From contig NC_086378.1 of assembly GCF_036588685.1 (NCBI RefSeq), forward strand, positions 37,859,578 through 37,923,577: DNA of 64,000 bases, in the 5' to 3' direction. Below, piece by piece: positions 1 to 12,335 of the stretch (positions within the stretch are counted from its first letter, which is position 1; every line of letters starts with the position of its first letter). The notes under the pieces were generated by a model, which ran no database searches, had not been told where the DNA came from, and saw nothing but the letters and a program-made list of their open reading frames with translations. Position numbers and translations under genes: made by a program. Source of the DNA: Mytilus trossulus. Its lineage: Eukaryota > Mollusca > Bivalvia > Mytilida > Mytilidae.

Positions 1-189
1 CGAAATGCGCATCTGGTGCAACAAAATTGGTACCGTTGATTTTATTATATTGTTTTTACACAAAATCAGTGGTGAAGATACTAAAGGGATATTCATCAGA
101 CGAAATCAAACCGACAATATTTTAACGCCCTAGCAAAGAAACGAAAAAATTACAAAACGACACACATCAGTCTCCAAAACCCACAACAA

Positions 190-330
190 AAACTAAATAA
201 ATAGTATACCGCTGTTCGAAGTTATAAATCGATTGAGAGAAAAAAAAATGTGTTACAAACTAAAACTGAAGTAAACACTAAAGACTGAGCAATACGAATC
301 CGACCAAATGTGATGATTTAATTCATAAAC
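190..330 (+). repeat. F3 dispersed repeat, partial copy
   Basis: Contains TAGTATACCGCTGTTCGAA followed by a 'cataaatcgattgagag'-like stretch and 'ttacaaactaaaactga', the order seen in the F3 copies at 3.4 and 42.1 kb. It faces another F3 copy at 530-785 in the opposite orientation. No coding potential is seen. Confidence 0.6.
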
Positions 331-529
331 TAGTATATCTGGTTTAAACTACACATCATTAAAAACAATTTTAAGACTTATTTTCTCAGCTGGTCAGTTT
401 TCCAATTGATGAACCAATACAAAGTCGGAATTATGAAAATTACCAAACTTAAAGAGAGAACATTTACTTTCAGCGCATGATTTACTTGTTTTCTCTTTTT
501 TTGGGGGGTGTAAATTCACATTGCGATAA

Positions 530-785
530 GACGTGTCACGATATTTGTCTATCCCAAATTCATGTATTTGGTTTTGATGTTATATATGTTCTTCTCGTCA
601 GATTTTGTCTGATGTTTGGTCCGTTTCTGTGTGTGTTACATTTTAGTGTTGTGTCGTTGTTCTCCCCTTATATTTAATGTGTTTCCCTTGGTTTTAGTTT
701 GTTACCCCGTTTTTGTTTTTGTCCATGGATTTATGAGTTTTGAACAGCGGTATACTACTGTTGCCTTTATTTATAAATTACCTTT
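530..785 (-). repeat. F3 dispersed repeat, longer copy in inverse orientation
   Basis: Ends in GAACAGCGGTATACTACTG then 'ttgcctttattta', the reverse complement of the F3 terminus. Upstream it carries 'tggttttgatgttatat' and 'gtgttgtgtcgttgttctcc', which I recognise as typical of mussel repeats. The short ORF at 477-677 lies within this repeat and is not treated as a gene. Confidence 0.6.
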
Positions 786-2109
786 TTAAAATTGTCTGTC
801 ATGAACTTAGTAATTATTTAGAAACTAAAGTTGCATCTTCCTTAGTGAAAGATGACCGTATACATATTTTTATATACAACTTCAAATAACTCGTATAGCT
901 TCTCAACTGTTTTGGCTCTTATACATCCTCGGGTTTCAAATATTCAGCATTGACGAAGGTAAATTCAGAAAAAGCACTTTGGACGCAAGTCATTTATAAA
1001 GTATTGTTTACATTTTTTTAACTACTTATAATAATTTTATAAATCTGTTAATAATGCTGAATTCATTTTTTACAACGAATTTAAGGTAAACAAATAAGTA
1101 GATTCACTTGGTGTATGAGTTTAATGTGTTTGAGCTTCTGATTTTGCCATTTGCTTAGTGACTTCCTGTTAAGAATTTCCTCAGAGTTCCGTATATTGTT
1201 TTTTTTACTGATTTGTTAAGTTTTCCTGTTGACACCACATGTTGGATACACATCTCTGTTTGTTGTTTTGTTAATAACTGCTTGTAAAATATCTTGCACT
1301 TCAGTACTTTTGATTAATTTGTATCAGTTGGATAGTTTTAATGTAGTGTTATTCAGACATTTGACATATTTAATGTCTCCATTAAACAAAGATAAATGCA
1401 GTTAATGGATATATTGCAAACAAACAACTCTCGATGTAGGTTGGATATTAGTGTCAATAATCAGCTGGACGTATATCTGATATCTCTTATTCATATAAAC
1501 AAAGATTATATGCACACACGCATGGAGAGTAGTGTAAAACATGCTATCGACAATCATATTGTTATTAAATACATAAAAACGACTTGGATGAAAATAGTAT
1601 TAGTACGTTGAAGTGGAAAAGAGAATGACATAAAATATTATTTAAATATAATGATCTCTCGATTTAACAAACAGGAATCCTCCACTAGAATGTAAGACTA
1701 GTGTGGTAAATTGTAAAGAACAATATTTTTTTCAACACAAAAAGAAAGAGAGTATAATATATTTACAAAACTTTGTAATAATTTTTTTTTTTTAAATTGG
1801 AAGGGGGTTAGGTGGGGGGGGGGGGGGCTTTTATGATAACGTATAACATTAACTTAATTAAAAAAAAAAAAATTATAATAATCTGATGCGTTTGACTTTA
1901 TTTTCAGTTTGTAAATATTGTGACTTTAATTATATATATACAAAATATGCATCTCACTCGGGCAAACAAAGGCGGAACTATGAGTAAGACAAATTAATTG
2001 CTCCTAAATTAAAAAAATATATGATCTTATGAAGCCTTTCAAAGTTATGTCAATTTAATTTACGAATGAACAGACTGATATACCTTTGAACAAGTTTTTG
2101 ATGTTTTGA
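786..2109. other. No gene seen; contains a poly-G tract
   Basis: AT-rich sequence without a supportable ORF or splice-flanked exon. A run of 14 G lies at 1814-1827, flanked by A and T homopolymers. Nothing else is supported. Confidence 0.5.
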
Positions 2110-2335
2110 ACACGATACAAAATGTAAAATCACCAACAAATACTGAAATCCAAGGAAAATTCTAAACGGAAAGTCCCTAATCAAATGCCAAATCAGATGA
2201 TAAAACACATCAAACGAATGGACAATAACTGTCATATTCCTTACACGGTACAGGCATTTTCAAATGTAGAAAATGGTGAGTTGCACCTTGATGTAAAGCG
2301 CTAAACCTCTCACATGTATGACAGTCGCATCAAAA
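2110..2335 (+). repeat. F4 dispersed repeat, partial copy
   Basis: Shares 'aaaatcaccaa', 'cggaaagtccctaatcaaat' and 'tacaggcattttcaaatg' with the copy at 31.3 kb, in the same order. It is interpreted as a fragment of a dispersed retroelement-like family. No ORF is conserved between copies. Confidence 0.55.
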
Positions 2336-3410
2336 AGGTTGAATCCATTAGCAAATATTCGAAACAAAACAAATTGTATATATTATGGATCAAATTAGAT
2401 AGTTAATTGAAAGAAGTTTCGCTAGTGTTTATCATACAAAAAAGTAAGACGTCATAGGCTACACGCTCTTAGAGAATAATTTGATTATCTCAGGAATATG
2501 AGACAGCGCTCTTTTAAGATTTAAAAAAACACACAGCATAAACCGGAATCAAATTCAAAGTATATTTTCTAAGGAAATAGAAAAAAAAAATGTTTGAACA
2601 AATACATGCACCTAATGGTAAAAGACAGGTTAAAGATTCCAAAAAGAGACACAAAAATAATTAGGGAATGGTACATTGATGATGGGCGGACTTTTAAAGC
2701 TTGCAGAATAACGACATTGGTTATACATTAACTACACTATATGCCCATTACGACCAACAATAGTCTCTTCAGTGATGCTCATAGAAAAACGGTAATAATT
2801 CTAACAATGAATTATATACTCACCGAAAATGACCACTTTAATGATATTTAATGTGACAACTGAAACCAAAACATTTGACGACTTGGTTAGTGATACTTTC
2901 AGACACGAAACGTCCAGCATTTGGGGGATCAACCTAGTGGCTGTAGTAAAACTGCAAATTTCTTCTGGGTGTAAATACACACTATCAATGATCATCACAT
3001 AAAATATGGTCGCATTATCAATAAACGTAATTAGCTGTCGACCCAAATTAGTCTTATTAACCTTACAAAGATACGAATGCATTACATTTACAAAACAAAC
3101 TAAAATAATAGATACAAAGAAACTTTCTCCAAATTATTAGATAATTTTTTGAAACTTCAATTTCACCAAACCGAGAACTAAACTGGTACCTGCATTATGA
3201 ATCTGCTTTGCTATTGGAATTTGTTTGGGACTTTGTATAAAGAAATATTGCCAAAAGAAAAACAAACACAGCTTCAGCTACTACAAAATAATCAAAATTG
3301 TATATGTTTAATATGTTGAATAAGTTTTGCATTTTAGTTACCGTTATTTTACCAAATACAGAAAAGAATATAATGATGTGTGTGTGTGTGTATTGAGAAT
3401 GCGAATGATG
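2336..3410. other. No gene seen
   Basis: AT-rich. A short (TG)n tract lies at about 3378-3391. The minus ORF at 2801-3082 has no recognisable domain and no support. Confidence 0.45.
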
Positions 3411-3610
3411 TGAATAAATAAAGGCAACTGTAGTTTATCCATTTTAAAAGTCATAAAACTAATCCAAGTTACAAACTAAAACAGAGGAAAACACATCTAC
3501 TATAAGAGGAAAAAAAAGGAACAACAAATCACTGAAATGCAACAGAAACCAAACACCAACATACAAAGAAACGAACTATTGGTAACAACTGCCAAATTCC
3601 TGACTTGGTA
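3411..3610 (+). repeat. F3 dispersed repeat copy
   Basis: Begins 'aataaataaaggcaactgtag', continues with 'gttacaaactaaaacagagg' and 'aacacatctactataagagg', and ends 'attcctgacttggtac'. This uninterrupted copy is the reference for seeing that the F3 copy at 42.2 kb has been split by an insertion. Confidence 0.65.
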
Positions 3611-4345
3611 CATTACAAACCTCTCGCTTAAAATGACAATGATACAACATGCATTTAAGAAATGTACTTTTAAAATCAAACAAAGCTGATATGATGTAAC
3701 ATGACATATGCCAATAGCGAGTTTTTATATATATCTTTTCATATATTTTTTCATTTATTTCATTTTGTTATTACAATAATAGAATTTTATAGTACATCAA
3801 AATCCAATTTCTATTTGTCCTGGCAATAGGGAATTGCTAGACTAACATATTTATAACCAAGCACACCTTGACTGCTTATGACTATTATATACCATTTGCT
3901 GTTATATAATAAAGTGTGTATTTTTTGTAATTATTATTTTGTTTTGCTCGGTTGCAAAGTGTTTTAGGTAATCAAATTTACTGAGGTATTCGTGATCCTT
4001 AGTAACATTTGTATCTATAATTCATGAGTTGATTTGATATAATTAAAAGATATTAGTAAGGTACAGGGCTTCATTCGATAATGAACATAATCTGTATTTA
4101 TTACCTTGCTTGACAATTCTGGTGTTGCATTGTAATGAGAAAGATGAATACATCAGTGAGTTTGAAATATTTGCGATTTTGTTATGATTTTTTTCATATG
4201 TATTGGGTTTGCTGTATTATATCGTTAAAAATCATCCAGTAGAGTGCAACAAAAATGTCACAGTTTCTTGTAATGATATGCTTAACTGAGCAACAAAGAC
4301 TGCGAAAGTCGTTCTTGCATTGAGAAGTGTCATTCTAACATTAGG
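3611..4345. other. No gene seen
   Basis: AT-rich unique-looking sequence; nothing supportable. Confidence 0.45.
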
Positions 4346-4349
4346 TATA

Positions 4350-4700
4350 CTAAAAGAGGGACGAAAGATACCAAAGGGCATTCAAACTCATAAATCTAAA
4401 ACAAACTGACAACGACATGGCTAAAAATGAAAAAGACAAACAGACAAGCAATAGTATACATACAAAATATAGAAAACCAAAGAATAAACAACACGAATCC
4501 CACCAAAAACTAGGGGTGATCTCAGGTGCTCCGGAAGGGTAAGCAGATCCTGCTCCACATGTGGCACCCGTCGTGGTGTTGCTTATGTGATATCAAATCC
4601 GGTAAATAGTCTAATTCGGTAGGTCACATTCATGAAAGGGAAGGGGATTGTAGTTACGACGTAAGGAACATATCCGATATCATTTGTGAAACATGATTTA
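4350..4700 (+). repeat. F2 dispersed repeat copy
   Basis: Contains 'gataccaaagggcattcaaa', 'aactgacaacgacatggct', 'cccaccaaaaactaggggtg', 'tcaggtgctccgga' and 'gtcgtggtgttgcttatgtg'. The same modules recur at 27.4, 31.8 and 38.9 kb and, inverted, at 51.9 and 59.3 kb. This is the fullest copy in the window. Confidence 0.65.
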
Positions 4701-4734
4701 CAACTGGAAAAGGACATTATGAATTAACTCATCA

Positions 4735-4880
4735 TATATACCAGGACTAAATTTAGTATATACGCCAGACGCGTGTTTCGTATACAAAGACTCATCAGTG
4801 ACGCTCGAATCCAAAAAAGTTGAAAAAAAAAAGAAAAAAAAAAAAGTCAATTAAAGTACAAGTTGAAGAGCATTGAGAAC
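4735..4880 (-). repeat. F1 repeat fragment, inverse orientation
   Basis: Reads 'aactcatcatatatacca', 'cgccagacgcgtgtttcgta' and 'catcagtgacgctcg', the reverse complement of the GATGAGTC...ACGAAACGCG core of the 356-bp F1 units at 22-25 kb. A poly-A stretch interrupts it. Confidence 0.6.
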
Positions 4881-5395
4881 CAATAAGTCTTTTCTAAATA
4901 CATTATATATCTAATATTTATTTTAGACCTTATGATATTTAAGATAGACATCTCACGAAATGACCAATTCGTCAAATAAGAAAAGAAACGACAATCGTTT
5001 ATTATCAAATATTTCATCGTTTTTAATTTACATACAAAACTATATTGGAATTTGAATCACAGTTTTCTTCATTTCCAATACATACAAAACCTGGTATAAG
5101 AAAAAAATATGTCATTTGAACATAATCACTGGTCGGTGTTGACATGAATATCAATTATATGAATTTACTGCTTGAAAAAGTGTATATTATTCAAAATACT
5201 AAGGAGGACGTTACAAAAAAATCACTCTGAAACACTTTTATGAATCGTTCATTGGGATTTGTTTAAGAAATCATATAAGTGAGGCACTAAAAAAACCCAA
5301 TGAAAATCATAATAATTATGGCCACGCTTCTACATGCATGGAGAAAATATAGATTAGGTTAAGCCAACACTTTCTCAAAGACAATAGTTATTCCT

Positions 5396-5928
5396 TTCAA
5401 TATAAAATTGAGAATGGAAATGGGGAAAGTATCAAAGAGACAGCAACCCGACCATAGAAAAAAACAATAGCAGAGGGTCACAAATAGGTCTTCAATGTAA
5501 CGAGAAATTCCCGCACCCGGAGGCGTCCTTCAGCTGACCCCTAAACAAATATATACTAGTTCAGTGAAAATGAACGTCATACTAATTTCCAAATTGTACA
5601 CAAGAAACTAAAATTAAAATAATACAAGACTAACAAAGACCAGAGGCTCCTGACTTGAGACAGGCGCAAAAATGCGATGGGGTCAACATGTTTATGAGAT
5701 CTCAACCCTCCCCCTATACCACTAGCCAATGTAGAAAAGTAAACGCATAACAATACGTACATTTAAAATTCAATTCAAGAGAAGTCCGAGTCGGATTTCA
5801 GAAGATGTAACCAAAGAAAATAAACAAAATGACAATTATACATAAATAACAACAGACTACTAACAGTTAACTGACATGCCAGCTCCAGACTTCAATTAAA
5901 TTGATTGAAAGATTATGATTATTCCTTT
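5396..5928 (-). mobile_element. 5'-truncated copy of the reverse-transcriptase element tail
   Basis: On the minus strand this ends 'ttccccatttccattctca' plus 'attttata', the same 3' terminus as the copies ending at about 29155 (minus) and 47358 (plus). It includes 'ggaggcgtccttcagctga', 'ccagctccagacttcaatta' and a roughly 235-bp internal segment that is missing from the 29-kb copy. Homology stops at about 5928, before any coding part, as expected for a 5'-truncated retrocopy. A 30-bp F1-like fragment lies just outside, at about 5135-5165. Confidence 0.65.
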
Positions 5929-6440
5929 TCAATATGTTTTGAGTGTAAAATCAGTATGCAATATTCAAAATATACCGGAATCATATACTCCTGCTTTCAA
6001 ATTTAGTTTTTCTACCAAAATCTATTTGATGATATACTGTTAGTGAAATTTGCTCCTTGCAATAAGTATTTACCCAAGAAAAATAGTTATATTGCGATGT
6101 AAAACCTTACACAGAATAGTACTTTACACGTGTTTATGTTTTATGAAATAATCTACAGGATCTACTGAGGTTTTAGACACGACGAAAATCTATGTAGACA
6201 CTGATGAAGAAAACAATATTCATAACCAAAAATTGTATTATACGCTAAAAGTTTATAAAGCTTTATGCGCGAAACCCACAACACAACAGGAAATTAAAAC
6301 TAGAGTTTATCTAAGTAATATTCGCAAAGGACGTTGATTTTTTTTAAAGAAAGAAAAACAAATTGTTGGTTTTATTAAAATAAAGTCGGAAAAGTTCACG
6401 TCATGCTTGTTAGCTCTTGTTAGTCGTATACTGATAGTTT
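5929..6440. other. No gene seen
   Basis: AT-rich; no supportable feature. Confidence 0.45.
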
Positions 6441-6905
6441 ACCAATTACATAATGCCCCCTGAAACGAAAAATAATCATATATTGGTAAGGACATGTCCC
6501 CATTCGAATTCGGATTCGGCAAGATCAGGACGACGTCATCCAGAGACGTCTGTGAAACATACTCCAGATCATATATCGTCCAGACAAGAAAGGACATCAT
6601 TTTTATATATTTTTGATCCGATAAAAAAGAATCGTCCACGACAAAGTCACGGTTGCAATCTAATTAGACAAAACATAATGAGTTTCTTCTCAAATGTCAC
6701 TGGACGTATCTAATTGGTAGGCTTGTTTTGCGTACCTCTCCGTACCTTTCCCGATCCGTATGACTCTGTAACGAACATACTTGACTGCGTTCAGACAATG
6801 GTAGGACATTCGTGATCATTGAGGATAGTAATCCGACTTTTTTTTACTTTTCTTGCCGTTGTACTGTCTGATCTCAAAGCTGAAACATAGTAAGAACGGT
6901 TCCTT
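6441..6905 (+). repeat. Dispersed repeat related to the end of the 40-41.7 kb duplication
   Basis: The stretch 'gactgcgttcagacaatggt', 'aggacattcgtgatcattga' and 'agtaatccgac' matches 41630-41735 ('ggctgcgttcagacaataat', 'ctaatccgac', 'gctgtctgatctcaaact'). It is more GC-rich than its surroundings. Two overlapping ORFs on opposite strands (6453-6713 plus, 6639-6439 minus) show no domain and are regarded as incidental. Confidence 0.5.
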
Positions 6906-7469
6906 GTAAACACAGCATTTATTGGGTTTTCAGCATTGCGTCAGAAAATGCATCAAATAAAGTGGGTTGAGAAAGTATTTTTGTGTTGATATTTTATTTT
7001 GTAGTTACGCCAAAATCTGTATTCCAACTTAAAGTTTATTCGTTCTTCGTTGGATATTTAAACTCACACATTGTTCAATTTTACATACAAAAAATTATAA
7101 TAAAAAAAAATGTTACCTCACGAATACCGTTTAATTCAAAGTACTTGGATAAGTTATTATGTACAGCACTGCAGTCTTGAATATGTTCATGATTTCATAC
7201 CCTAGCAATATGACAAGGAATCTGCACAAATGTCCATTGAATGGTCAATGTTTGGGGTCGAAAGAAGAAAGAACAATTGCTTATTTAGATGTTAAACTAT
7301 AATCATAATATTTTGTATATAAAAGAACGACATTTTACAATACAAAAATAACATGTATAACATTTTTAGGCTGGTTATTATAGTTTCGGTTTATCAGAAA
7401 ATCGTCCAATTAGTTTTTATCAAAATTACCAAGATTGATGTTTGCTCTGCGTCCAGTATTTCACATATG

Positions 7470-7560
7470 TCATGTGATTATGGACTTTCCAAATTGATTT
7501 TCCTCTGAGGTCAGTATTTTTGTGATTTTACTTTTCAAATATCTACATTTTTTGTGTGTG
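7470..7560 (-). repeat. F4 fragment, inverse orientation
   Basis: 'tggactttccaaattgattt', 'tcctctgaggtcagtattt' and 'tgtgattttac' are the reverse complement of the F4 start seen at 2.1 and 31.3 kb. Confidence 0.5.
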
Positions 7561-7599
7561 GCTGTTAAACAGCTATTCCAGTACCTTTAGCTTTATCAA

Positions 7600-7765
7600 G
7601 GCAGTCAGTTTCTATTTGGTGGAGGAATCGGGAGTATCCGTATAGAAAACATTGATCTTCTCCAAGAAAAACTAGCAATCCGAATTAAAAAGTCGAGATC
7701 ACACTGAGAGATCACATCGCAATATGTGGAGATCAAACCTACAACCTCACTTTTGACAAGCTAGT
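7600..7765 (+). repeat. Degenerate dispersed repeat (GGTGGAGGAA...GGAGTATCCG type)
   Basis: Contains 'tggtggaggaatcgggagta' followed by 'aaaacattgatcttctcc'. I recall this motif order as recurring in bivalve sequence. Only one copy lies in the window, so the call rests on recall. Confidence 0.3.
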
Positions 7766-8895
7766 AATCATTAATTATGAACGACTCAGACTTCTGTTTA
7801 ACCCAACTATACCCCTTTAAATCTTAATGCGGGATATTCTCATTACTATCTTTTGGTTTGCATGATTTCAAATTATTTATTTTTGGAATGTACGGGTTTT
7901 CGAAGTTTATGGCATCTCACAATTTAAGCGTAACTGTTTATATAATATCAATATCCAAGAAACATTTCGTGAACACGGTCAACCCTGTCATACTTTTGTA
8001 TTACAAATATCATAAAACATTTGTTATTATAGAAGTCATAAATTCCCTTAAGTGTTTATGATAAACATACTATTTAACTAGGCTACATGCTCCAGACGAC
8101 CAATTTAATTATTTAAAATGTACACGACAGTTTGTTGCAGAAGTGAATATGATATATTTTAAAACTCTCTCATAAAAAAACCATAATTAAGCTAGGTATC
8201 TATTAAATGAAGAAACCAAGCAAAACAAAAACAATTCTAACATAACAAAAACCTCATAAAGAAAAAAGCTAATAAAGGGACCTTCGGTTATAAAATAATT
8301 TCTCAAAACTCATCTAATGTACGTTGGGTTTTAATGACCCGACAATTTTATATATTATTCATGTTAGATTTATGTGTTTGATATACATACCGTGATGGAA
8401 AAGAAATAATGTAAAAGTACAATGCTTCTCCATATATCGATCACATTACCTTGCTTGACATCTTTGTTCTCATATACTTTATTTATTTGGATTACAAATA
8501 GCAAACTGGTACAACAGAGTTTTTATAAATACAGAAGATTCCACATGTGTCGAGGTTGTGCATCTGCTTTTGCGGAATTGTTTGGGTGATATTTTCTTAT
8601 GTCACCGACATTGGAAACTAGAATTTGTTAAGCAAAATTCATTAATAAATTTATATAAGCATGGTATTTTATTTAAAAAAGAGAAAGCAATACTTTCGAT
8701 AGTTCATGCGTTCGTAGCGCTTTTCTATATTTCCAACCACCAGCAACGTTCAAGTAGAATCTCTAAAAGCCAAGGATGAATAAGAACCAAAACCAATTTC
8801 ACAACTTAAAAACAAAAATATATGGAAATTCGCATATTTTCGGAAGACACAAGAAAACAATTATCATCTGTCTGAAAAGAAAGTGAAAATGATTG
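7766..8895. other. No gene seen
   Basis: Short ORFs at 7858-8061 and 8558-8779 have AT-driven composition, no domain and no splice context. They are not annotated as genes. Confidence 0.4.
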
Positions 8896-8899
8896 AAGA

Positions 8900-9030
8900 A
8901 AATCTCATTATAGATACCGGGATTTAACTTCTGTAAGGCAGACAGGCCTCTCGTCTACCAAAATATCATCAGTGACGCTCGCATATTATTTTTTTTAAAG
9001 AAAAAGTGAAGAGCATTTAGAACCAAACTC
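8900..9030 (-). repeat. F1 repeat fragment, inverse orientation
   Basis: 'ctcattatagataccggg', 'catcagtgacgctcgcata' and 'gaagagcatttagaacc' follow the F1 order in reverse complement. A second short F1-like end lies at about 9230-9255. Confidence 0.45.
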
Positions 9031-10341
9031 CATAAAATGTTTGCCAAATATAACTAAGTTCATCTATCCCTGGGGGTAGAAAAACCTTATCGAAAATTCA
9101 TAGTAAATCTATAGTTTAGACCATATCAATGATAATTTATGTCAACTCAGAAGTCCTAACCTATGAGTTGGTAATGCCCTCGGCAAGAAAAACTCGCTCC
9201 AAAAACGGCATCGACTCCGTGGTTGTGAATAAACTCATCATAGATACAATGATTGAATTGTTTATCTGAAAAACTGAAAGATGAAAATACTGGATGTCAA
9301 AAAAGAAAGACGGTCAACCATTTAGTTCTATTTTATATCAAATTCCTTACCTAGTTTTTAGGGCAATGGCTCAGAATATACCTCTCCTGTCGTAAGAGCG
9401 TCAAAGAAAACATCTGAAATTAAATTTGTAATTTGACTGGAATAAGGTTTATGCCATGCCTTGTATGCAAAAATAAAATTGCAACTGGAAATACAGTATC
9501 TCTTCCCAAAGCCGACAGCAATAGTTGGTATGCGAAGGGACAACAAACTTGCTATTACCCGCATAACCAGTCATTAGGTGTTTAATTATACTGAACAACA
9601 CAATCATTAAGTGTTATATATATACCAAATAACTAATGTTCTAAAAGTGAATTATATATATCATCTGAAAGAAAAGAAAAATGTCAGATAACTTTATATG
9701 CACATGATGAACTATACTTTTTTATAATTCGTTTTGTATTTATAAATATTTCATTAATTTTAATCAAGACTAGACATACTTGTGTTAAACTTTGCGTGCT
9801 AATAATAAATTCTAGATAAAGTACACCGAACGCAAATTCACTTTTAATAGACGGAGAGCGAACCCATTTTTTGAATAAGGTACTAATACGTAACCAAGCA
9901 GGGTAATCAATGACATCATTATCGTCCAATGAAAAATAAGCATTAAAACATACGGGAAAGATGATTATGAAACTATTCACCGGGGCAATAGTCTTTGTAA
10001 CTATTGACTAGCAATTGGTTCTGTGGAATGAAATAGCACAACTATTTCATTACTTTTTATATAGAAAAAAAACCATACTGAGGGTATAATAATTCGGACA
10101 AATTTCTATAAACAAGTTTTGTCTAAGTTTAAACAAATATCAGTGTAAAAACACAGAGATTAAAACAATCTGTACATAAAATGCTATTTATTTTTATGGT
10201 AAAATTAAGTTTAAAAAGAAATTGAAAATGAATTAATTACTATAACTTCTGCCTTATATATGTAGAATGGTAAATTATGCAGAACAGTCCAGTCAGAGAG
10301 AAAACTATTAATTCGATGCCCTATGGAGAGTGAGTACCCAC
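9031..10341. other. No gene seen
   Basis: AT-rich sequence with several short ORFs lacking domains. Nothing is supported apart from the candidate exon that begins at its right edge. Confidence 0.4.
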
Positions 10342-10497
10342 CATCTTGCACGTTAAGCAATCCTTGTAACAATTGCTGAAGGATTCGTATATCTCCTTGT
10401 TGAAAGACAAAATTGATGGCCCTACCAAGCCTTAATTTTCCAGTGACAGTCCAAACTCCCCATGTTTCATCCCGTTCGGTCTTCGTGTACCTGAATC
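10342..10497 (-). CDS. Candidate 156-bp coding exon of an unrecognised gene
   Basis: On the minus strand a 'tacaatag' acceptor precedes GATTCAGG..., and the reading frame runs open to CAAGATG, followed by GTGGGT, a plausible donor. Both ends are phase 1 and the length is 156 nt, an exact multiple of three, as in a symmetrical exon. The peptide includes YTKTERDETWGVWTVTGKL and RAINFVFQQGDIRILQQLL. The segment is visibly richer in G and C than its flanks, which are ordinary AT-rich DNA. The open frame continues past both edges (10570-10211), so the splice edges are inferred rather than forced by stops. I do not recognise a family and see no partner exon nearby. It could instead be a gene fragment carried in by a repeat, or a pseudogene remnant. 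Confidence 0.4.
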
Positions 10498-11213
10498 CTA
10501 TTGTATTAGTTGCTTTATTTGTTTTTGATGTTAACATGAATGAAAGATACTGCTTAAAGACGTCAAGCAAGCAGCAATATTCTAATTAATATATTTTTTA
10601 CTCAAACTATATAACCTTATTAATAGTAATGACTTGATTTGTTACTTATATTTATAAAGAGTTCCCGTTGATGAATTAACAAATTACCAAGAATTCCAAC
10701 TCCCTCAGGAAAAGTTTACGTATTATCCTTTTGCTATTCTTTACTGGTTTACAACATCACTACGTTATCATAGATCCAAGCCTTAAAATATTTAGATATG
10801 AAGGCTTCTGATACAGGTTACTTCAGGTTTTGTTTTCATTTAGCGCGGTCATCATTTTTATCAATAAAATGTTATTAAGCGAGGCACAATTGGTCAATGT
10901 CTTATTAAACAATTACCAGGTTACATATCCATAACCCTTTTACTTATTAACTAGTTTCTGAAAATAAATCCCAAAATTATGTCCATGTGCAAAATACATT
11001 CAATACCAAAATCTAAAATCATTTCTTTCATACTTTTCTACATTTATTGAAAGGGTTTAGTCTAGATACTTTCCCTGGATTTGAAAAAAAAATCTCACAA
11101 AAGCAGTTAATTTTTTTGCATAAATAACAGCATCTTCATATACCACATCAAGGTAAAATATTATATGTGAAACATAGGAAAACCTACATGTATCCAAATA
11201 AGAAACAATTGGG
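10498..11213. other. No gene seen
   Basis: AT-rich sequence between the candidate exon and the TTAA-flanked element; nothing supportable. Confidence 0.45.
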
Positions 11214-11494
11214 TTAAGGTGGTACCTAACACTACAGGGAGATAACTCTGTAAAATCAGCTAAACGTTTTAATCACGTTGTGTTTTAAGGGAATATTTAG
11301 CTTCTCAGTGATCAAAATAAGTGTGTGTCAAACTGCTATATAACCAGTGTAATTTTTCTGATAAAATGGTTGGTTCAAAATTTTAGAATTTTTTTATATT
11401 TTTGTCAAAGGGTCAAAGTAAATACTTTGTCAAAATTCAATGAAAATTAAACAAGCCAAATTATTTTTAGTGAAGGTGTTGGGTACCACCTTAA
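11214..11494. mobile_element. MITE-like element with GGTGGTACC ends and TTAA flanks
   Basis: Left end TTAA-GGTGGTACCTAACAC, right end GTGTTGGGTACCACC-TTAA. The termini are inverted repeats of about 15 bp with one mismatch, and TTAA sits directly outside each end (11214-11217 and 11491-11494). That fits a TTAA target-site duplication of the piggyBac type, a family-level expectation that is not proven here. The interior of about 270 bp has no ORF, so it would be non-autonomous. Confidence 0.65.
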
Positions 11495-12124
11495 ACATTA
11501 ATAAAAGATCAAAATACGATATGTTAAGTTATAACGGTCTATGAACGCAAACTGATTGTTCTTTCGGGATGGAAGAGCTTACATTTCTAATTGCAGCTGC
11601 AATTGTTGGAACAATGACGTAGAATAGAAATAATTTGCAAATTCTATCAATTCCTTTAGGTCTCTAATAACGTTTTTGTTTTTATTACGTAACCGTTTAT
11701 GTAATTGCTAGCTAGACCTCCTGTCTTGATAATTCAGTCATCATTTATTTTAACGAAAATTGAAAAATTCATGATTAACACATTTAAATTGGAAAAAACA
11801 GCAATGTACGTGAAGAGATGATTGCAGTAAACAATGCAATACATCATAGATGTGTTTAGATAGCATTACTTAATTTTAATTTTTTATTATCAGTAACAAA
11901 ATACTGAAAAGCACATGAAGTTACTGACGTTATAAAACTAGAGATCCATTTAAATATTTAACAGTATTCTTATCTGAGATAGAATATAAATTGAGTGACT
12001 GAGGAGTAGAAAAATGTGGTCATAACTGGAATTTCTCGAGGTTAATAGACGACCTGGGTTTCAATAAAATAAGACATTTTACAATTGTTTAAGTATTCTT
12101 TATGGAACAGTCCTGTTATTAACT
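11495..12124. other. No gene seen
   Basis: AT-rich; nothing supportable. Confidence 0.45.
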
Positions 12125-12335
12125 TGGATATTACAAATGAACTCATCATAGATACCAGTATAGAAATTGTGTACGCCTGACCGGCTTTTAGCATACAAAA
12201 GTCTCGCAAGTGACGCTTGAATAAAGAAAATTGAAGTGACAAAATAAACTTAGAAGTTGAAAAGCATTGAGGACTCATCGAATTGATACGGTTGGTTGCA
12301 ATTACATCCGCTTCCGTACAATGTCTTGAGATCCG
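12125..12335 (-). repeat. F1 repeat fragment, diverged, inverse orientation
   Basis: 'aactcatcatagataccag', 'gtctcgcaagtgacgcttga' and 'gttgaaaagcattgaggact' match the reverse complement of F1. The minus ORF at 12344-12042 falls inside it and is not a gene. Confidence 0.5.
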
